A DNA stretch of 64,000 bases, from positions 35,717 through 99,716 of the forward strand of contig JAUYRZ010000028.1 of NCBI GenBank assembly GCA_030695565.1, read 5' to 3'. Below, one piece after another: positions 60,312-64,000 of the stretch. This stretch comes from Archangium sp. Lineage in GTDB: Bacteria > Myxococcota > Myxococcia > Myxococcales > Myxococcaceae. Under the pieces are notes generated by a model. It was not told where the DNA came from and did no database searches. It saw only the letters and a list, made by a program, of their open reading frames with translations. A program made the position numbers and the translations under genes. Position 1 is the stretch's first letter. Each line of letters begins with the position of its first letter.

Positions 60312-61205
60312 ATGAATACCAGCCTGGACTGGGATGGACTGCGTGTCTTTCTCGCGGTGGCCGAGCGCCGCAGCTTTTCCGCGGGGGCGCGTTCGCTCAA
60401 CATCAGTCAGCCGACTGCGGGCCGAAGGGTGGAAGCCCTCGAGAAGACGCTCGGGGTTCGCCTGTTGGTCAGGCAGAACCGGGGCGCGGTGCCCACGCCG
60501 GTCGGGGAGCAGGTGTTGGCGGAGGCCCGCCGCATGGCCGAAGGGGCAGGGGCGGCGTTGCGGCGCGCGAGTGGTGAGCAGTCGACCTCACCGATCGTCC
60601 GCGTGGCGGTGACGGAGGGGCTGGGTACGCACTGGCTGCCTTCCCGGCTGGCGGCCCAACGCATCGACGGCGTCAGGCTCGAGCTGCTGGTCGACAACGC
60701 CACCAGCGACTTCGGTGCGCGCGAGGCGGACATCGCGTTGCGGTTGTTCAAGCCCAAACAGCCCAGCCTGGTGACCCGGCGAGTGGCCACGCTGGGGTTC
60801 GGGCTCTTCGCTGCGCCGTCGTATCTGGCCAGCCGCGGTACGCCTCGAAGGTTGATCGAGTTGAGAAGGCACCAGCACGTGGGCGTGGTGGATCGAAGGC
60901 CCGCGGTCTCTCCGCCGCTGCAGTGGCATCGCAAGCTCGCGCCGAAGGAGCAGTTCGTGGTGTCGTCGTCGAGTCTGCTGTCGATGGTGGAGCTCGCGCG
61001 CGCGGGCTTCGGCATCACGGTGGCGACGTTGGCGCTCTACGCAGGCGATGAGGGGTTGACCCGCGTCTTGCCCGGAGCGAGGCCGCCGCGGCTCGACGTG
61101 TGGCTCACCACGCACGGCGATCTGCGTCGCGACTCGGCCGTGATGCGGGTCGCCGAAGTGCTCACCACCTTGTTCAAGACCGAGGCGGCCGCGTTGGCCG
61201 GCTGA
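60312..61205 (+). CDS. LysR-type transcriptional regulator
   Basis: This is a 297-residue protein. N-terminal winged helix-turn-helix (LRVFLAVAERRSFSAGARSLNISQPTAGRRVEAL, split) followed by the periplasmic-binding-like co-inducer domain (PIVRVAVTEGLGTHWLPSRL, ADIALRLFKPKQPS, GFGITVATLALYAG). It is divergent from fabF with a dyad in the shared intergenic region, so it may control fatty-acid elongation. The co-inducer is unknown. Confidence 0.9.
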   Translation: MNTSLDWDGLRVFLAVAERRSFSAGARSLNISQPTAGRRVEALEKTLGVRLLVRQNRGAVPTPVGEQVLAEARRMAEGAGAALRRASGEQSTSPIVRVAVTEGLGTHWLPSRLAAQRIDGVRLELLVDNATSDFGAREADIALRLFKPKQPSLVTRRVATLGFGLFAAPSYLASRGTPRRLIELRRHQHVGVVDRRPAVSPPLQWHRKLAPKEQFVVSSSSLLSMVELARAGFGITVATLALYAGDEGLTRVLPGARPPRLDVWLTTHGDLRRDSAVMRVAEVLTTLFKTEAAALAG

Positions 61206-61216
61206 AGGAAAACGAA

Positions 61217-61241
61217 CTCCCTCTCCCGAAGGGAGAGGGGG
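61217..61241. repeat. Dispersed palindrome, type A, between convergent genes
   Basis: CTCCCTCTCCC-gaa-GGGAGAGGGG is nearly perfect, located between the LysR gene (ends 61205) and the truncated hemoglobin gene (ends 61242). It can serve as a bidirectional terminator hairpin. It is the cleanest copy of the family. Confidence 0.65.
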
Positions 61242-61673
61242 CTACTCCTGGACGTTGCGCAAGAAGTCGGCGACCTCACTGAAGCGCGTATTCAAGTACC
61301 CGCGCACCGCACCCTCGATCTTCCGAACGTCCATCGCGCGGCCCATCGATCGCAGCCACGCATCCCTCAGCTCCACGCCGACCGGCACGCGCCCATGCCG
61401 CATGCGCAACCGCGGATGCCCGTGCTGCTCGGTGTAGTCCTGCGGTCCACCGAGCCAGCCGACGAGGAACAAACCAAACCGCTCCCTCGAGCGCCGGCTC
61501 ACTTTCCCCGCGGGCTCCTGGTGATGCACGGCCGCCAGCGGCAGCTCGTGCACCTCCATGTCGTCATAGAAGGCCTCGGCGAGCGCCTGCACACCCTCAC
61601 TGCCGCCGAGCCGATGCCACGGCGTGTCTTCCGGAGTGGGCGTGTAGTCGCCACCTGTACGAAGCGTCGTCAC
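61242..61673 (-). CDS. Group II truncated hemoglobin
   Basis: This 143-residue protein is assigned the GTG at 61673, which overlaps the upstream peptidase stop (GTGA at 61670-61673); a longer GTG at 61688 is possible. TrHbN/O group II motifs are HRLGGSEGVQALAEAFYDDM, FLVGWLGGPQDYTEQHGHPRLRMRH (split after PQDY) and RDAWLRSMGRAMD. The proximal His is in LRMRHGR, and the distal Tyr/Trp environment is in the WLGGPQDY and DAWL segments. It binds O2 or detoxifies NO. It is co-translated with the M3 peptidase, an unusual partner. Confidence 0.9.
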   Translation of the reverse strand: MTTLRTGGDYTPTPEDTPWHRLGGSEGVQALAEAFYDDMEVHELPLAAVHHQEPAGKVSRRSRERFGLFLVGWLGGPQDYTEQHGHPRLRMRHGRVPVGVELRDAWLRSMGRAMDVRKIEGAVRGYLNTRFSEVADFLRNVQE

Positions 61674-63679
61674 TTCGCGTCGAGCCACGCCTGGAAAGCC
61701 TCGAACGAATACGGCCGTCCGAGGAAGTCAGCCACCAGCGCGCCGGCTTCTTGACTGCCACCGGGCTCCAGCACCTTCTTGCGGTACTGCGTGGCGACTT
61801 CACTGTTGAGCATGCCCTTGGCCTTGAACTGGGTGAGCAGGTCCTTCGCGATGACGGTGCTCCACTGGTACGTGTAATAAATCGCCGAGTACCCATCGAG
61901 GTGGCCGAAGCCGAGCTCGAAGTGCGTGCCCTCCATCCACTCGCGGCGGAAGGGGAGGAACTTCTCCTGCACTTCCTTGAGCACCACGGTCGAGTCGAAG
62001 CCAGGCGCGCGATCGTGGAAGGCGAGGCTGACGGCCGAGAGGAAGAACTGGCGGCGCGTATCGGCGCCGACGCCGAACTCCTTGGCGCGCTTGAGCTGAG
62101 CGACCAGCGTGTCGGGGATCGGCTCGTTCGTCTTGTGGTGCTTGGCGAAGGTCTTGAGCGCGCCGGGATCGAGCGGCCACTCCTGCAGCAGCATGGAGGG
62201 CACCTCGACGAAGTCCCACTCGGTGCGGATGCCCGAGACGCCGGCGTACGGCTGACGGCCCGCGAAGATCTCGTGCAGCAGGTGACCGAACTCGTGGAAG
62301 TACGTCTCGACTTCCGAGTGCTGCATCAGCTCGCCCTCTTTGGGGAAGTTGCAGACCAGGGTGGCCTCGGGCAGCTCCTTGCCCAGGCGGCCGACGGTGA
62401 GCCCGAACGCGGCGGCGTGTTTGTACTTACCCTCGCGCGGGTGCATGTCGAGGTGGATGCGGCCGAGCAGCTGCTCGCCTTCGAAGATGTCGAAGGTCTC
62501 CACGTCGGGGTGCCAGACCTGGTTATCGGTCACCTTCACGTAGCGGATGCCGAAGAGCGTGGAGGTGATGTCCATCACGCCCTTCTTCACGTTGCCGTAT
62601 TCGAAGTAGGTGCGCAGGGCCTGGCTGTCGAGGCCGTACGACTCCTGCTTCACGCGGTCTTCGAAGTACTGGTGCTCCCAGGGGTCGACGCTGGTCGCGC
62701 CGGGGAAGTCTTTCTTCTTCCGCTCGAGCAGCATGGCCATGTCGGCCTGTGCGCGGGAGAGGGTGGCGTTGCGGCCCCTCTCGATGAACTCGTTGGCGGC
62801 TTCGGCGCTCTTCACCATCTTCGTCTCGGTGATGTACGCGGCCCACGTCTTGTAACCGAGCAGGGTGGCCAGCTCGTGGCGTTTGGTCAGCAGTGACTTG
62901 AGCACCTCGACGTTCTGCGGGAACGCGCGCATGCGGTACGCAGTCCACAGCGCTTCGCGGGCCTTGCCGCTCTTCGCGTAGATCATCACCGGCAGGTAGT
63001 CGGGCGTGTTGGTGGTGACGGTCACCTTGCCGTCGGGGCCGGGCGCGTGAGCGGCGAGCCAGTCGGCGGGCAGGCCTTCGAGCTCCCTGGGGTCGAGCTT
63101 CACCGAGCGCACGTCGTCGCGGATGTTGCGGCCGAAGTTCTGGCCGATCTTCACCAGCTCTTCGCTCAGCGCCTTGACCTGGTTGCGGGTGGCCTCGTCA
63201 CGATCGACGCCGCTGCGGCGGAACTCGCGCAGGGTCTTGAAGAGCCAGAATGCGCCGACGGGATCGAGCGACTTGGTCTCCACCTTCGAGAGCGCGTCGT
63301 AGAGGCCGCGATCGAGGGAGAGCTCGACGTTGAAGGCCTCGAGCTGCTGCTCACACTTCTCGCAGGCCTCGCGGAACTTCTCGTCGGGGTGCACTTCTTT
63401 GGCGAGACCCGAACGCGCGCCCATGTTGGACATCGCGGTGACCACTTCGTCGTAGAGCGCGATGACCTTCGCGTCACTGCCGGGCGGAAGCGCCTTGAGC
63501 TCGGCGACCTTCGCCTTGGCGCCGGTGAGCGTCTCGTCGCAGGTGGCGGTGAAGTTTGCCGCGGTACCGGCCAGCAGGCTCGAGGCCTTCGGAGTCGAAG
63601 TCAGCTTCATGGGTGTCGTTCCCTTCACGGAGGAAGTGGTGGCGCAGCCGAGCGCAAGCAGCAGAATCAAATAACGCAT
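61670..63679 (-). CDS. M3 family zinc oligopeptidase, lipoprotein
   Basis: This is a 669-residue protein. The start at 63679 (MRYLILLLALGCATT) gives a lipoprotein signal with lipobox LALGC (Cys about 12); an upstream Met at 63691 precedes it without benefit. The catalytic zinc motif HEFGHLLHEIF lies at about 461, followed by TEWDFVEVPSMLLQEWP as the downstream Glu region of M3 (thimet oligopeptidase/oligopeptidase A) enzymes. HLDGYSAIYYTYQWS is also family-typical. It would degrade short peptides in the periplasm or outside, useful to a proteolytic predator. It is coupled to the hemoglobin gene. Confidence 0.93.
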   Translation of the reverse strand: MRYLILLLALGCATTSSVKGTTPMKLTSTPKASSLLAGTAANFTATCDETLTGAKAKVAELKALPPGSDAKVIALYDEVVTAMSNMGARSGLAKEVHPDEKFREACEKCEQQLEAFNVELSLDRGLYDALSKVETKSLDPVGAFWLFKTLREFRRSGVDRDEATRNQVKALSEELVKIGQNFGRNIRDDVRSVKLDPRELEGLPADWLAAHAPGPDGKVTVTTNTPDYLPVMIYAKSGKAREALWTAYRMRAFPQNVEVLKSLLTKRHELATLLGYKTWAAYITETKMVKSAEAANEFIERGRNATLSRAQADMAMLLERKKKDFPGATSVDPWEHQYFEDRVKQESYGLDSQALRTYFEYGNVKKGVMDITSTLFGIRYVKVTDNQVWHPDVETFDIFEGEQLLGRIHLDMHPREGKYKHAAAFGLTVGRLGKELPEATLVCNFPKEGELMQHSEVETYFHEFGHLLHEIFAGRQPYAGVSGIRTEWDFVEVPSMLLQEWPLDPGALKTFAKHHKTNEPIPDTLVAQLKRAKEFGVGADTRRQFFLSAVSLAFHDRAPGFDSTVVLKEVQEKFLPFRREWMEGTHFELGFGHLDGYSAIYYTYQWSTVIAKDLLTQFKAKGMLNSEVATQYRKKVLEPGGSQEAGALVADFLGRPYSFEAFQAWLDAK

Positions 63680-63713
63680 GGCCCGACACATACCTCAAAA
63701 CCTGCGAACAAAA

Positions 63714-63738
63714 GCCCCCTCTCCCCGAGGGGCAGAGG
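63714..63738. repeat. Dispersed palindrome, type A
   Basis: GCCCCCTCTCCCC-gagGGGCAGAGG, 35 bp upstream of the peptidase start, is a shorter and imperfect copy. The remainder of 63739-63915 has no supported feature. Confidence 0.4.
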
Positions 63739-63915
63739 ACGGTCTCTAGTCCCTTCGGTACGTTGAGCGTCTTGGCAGTGGTCGCTCTGAGGTGCCTTCA
63801 TTCAGCAGCAGACAGAAGCCAAACTTCTCGAGAGCGAGCAACTAAGGCATCTCTCTGAACGTGAGCGTCCGCCCGACCGCGGTCGAGCGAGCGTTGACGT
63901 CGGCGTGGCGGTAGT

Positions 63916-64000
63916 TCAGCGCGGCGGGCGCGCGCGAGCCCAGGCGGCCGGCATGAGCGCCGGGATGTCCTTGAGCCGGACGCGGCGCGAGAGACGGGGC
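63916..64000 (-). CDS. C-terminal fragment of an unidentified gene
   Basis: A minus-strand frame enters at the right edge and stops at TGA (63916-63918); the visible peptide contains RRVRLKDIPALMPAAWARARPPR. Its codons are very G/C-rich at third positions as in other genes here. An alternative frame ends at 63843 (peptide tail NARSTAVGRTLTFREMP) and could be the real one; the G/C pattern favours the first upstream but both are too short to identify. I do not assign a function. Confidence 0.35.
   Translation of the reverse strand, partial: PRLSRRVRLKDIPALMPAAWARARPPR

Noticed and set aside
63843..63915. Alternative partial frame ending at 63843
   Set aside because: Third-position G/C is weaker in its upstream part than in the frame ending at 63916; too short to decide, so only the latter is listed.
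1..64000. tRNA, rRNA, riboswitch, prophage or insertion-sequence genes
   Set aside because: No cloverleaf, rRNA-like conserved stretch, integrase or transposase motif was recognised on either strand by eye.

Overview
The window is GC-rich (roughly two-thirds G+C by eye), densely coded DNA with strong third-position G/C, many overlapping start/stop pairs (ATGA, GTGA) and no rRNA or tRNA gene that I can see. A predatory or soil member of the Myxococcota (Myxococcales-type) is the best guess. The reasons are the many lipoproteins with Gly- or Asp-Ala-Gly-rich linkers, a MYXO-CTERM-like surface-anchoring tail on a 2,319-residue repeat protein, WGR/TIGR02996 and DUF2277 families, and the abundance of ECF sigma/anti-sigma pairs. 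Gene order is that of ordinary chromosome. I see no integrase, transposase or prophage.

Layout. 1-9300: the tail of a probable copper monooxygenase, two coiled-coil membrane proteins, DUF2277, a Cys-rich propeller lipoprotein, livK-livH on the minus strand, a sterol-desaturase-family enzyme, an MBL-fold hydrolase and an AbiEi/DUF559-like protein. 9525-19525: the large fused purL, a WGR-domain protein, an 80-residue flagellar-rod-like protein, a gluzincin-like protein, a secreted KGGST-repeat protein, then livM-livG-livF on the plus strand, so the branched-chain amino-acid transporter is split into two loci about 11 kb apart. 19682-28619: Uma2 nuclease, nagZ, a lipoprotein methyltransferase, a metallophosphoesterase, a CruF/DUF422 membrane protein, a rhodanese, a lipoprotein cytochrome c, pdxA, and an ECF sigma with its membrane partner.

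28677-40043: the most unusual stretch. Three parvulin-type chaperones (SurA/PpiC) surround an ECF sigma operon. Its second gene fuses a duplicated anti-sigma-like N-terminal motif to a transmembrane CpaB/SAF protein; a plain CpaB paralogue and a tiny membrane ORF follow. Next come a degenerate kinase/MshEN/HD-like fusion, a lipoprotein beside a signal-less peptidoglycan-binding Tlde1-like enzyme, and a sigma/FecR pair. 40126-51368: DUF2891, an LptC-like lipoprotein, an NMT1-type hybrid histidine kinase and the giant beta-helix/Ig protein with six DNA-level repeats of about 0.8 kb. 51474-64000: YdjM, HIT and PanE genes in a tight operon, a third sigma/FecR module, a rhodanese fusion, fabF divergent from a LysR regulator, a group II truncated hemoglobin coupled to an M3 peptidase, and a partial gene at the edge.

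Two families of short dispersed palindromes occur through the window. One (CCCTCTCCC...GGGAGAGGG) is only in intergenic positions, mostly behind stop codons. The other (core CTCGACTCCGCTCGG) lies both between genes and inside coding regions, where it encodes low-complexity linkers in several reading frames and has expanded into a 33-bp tandem array.
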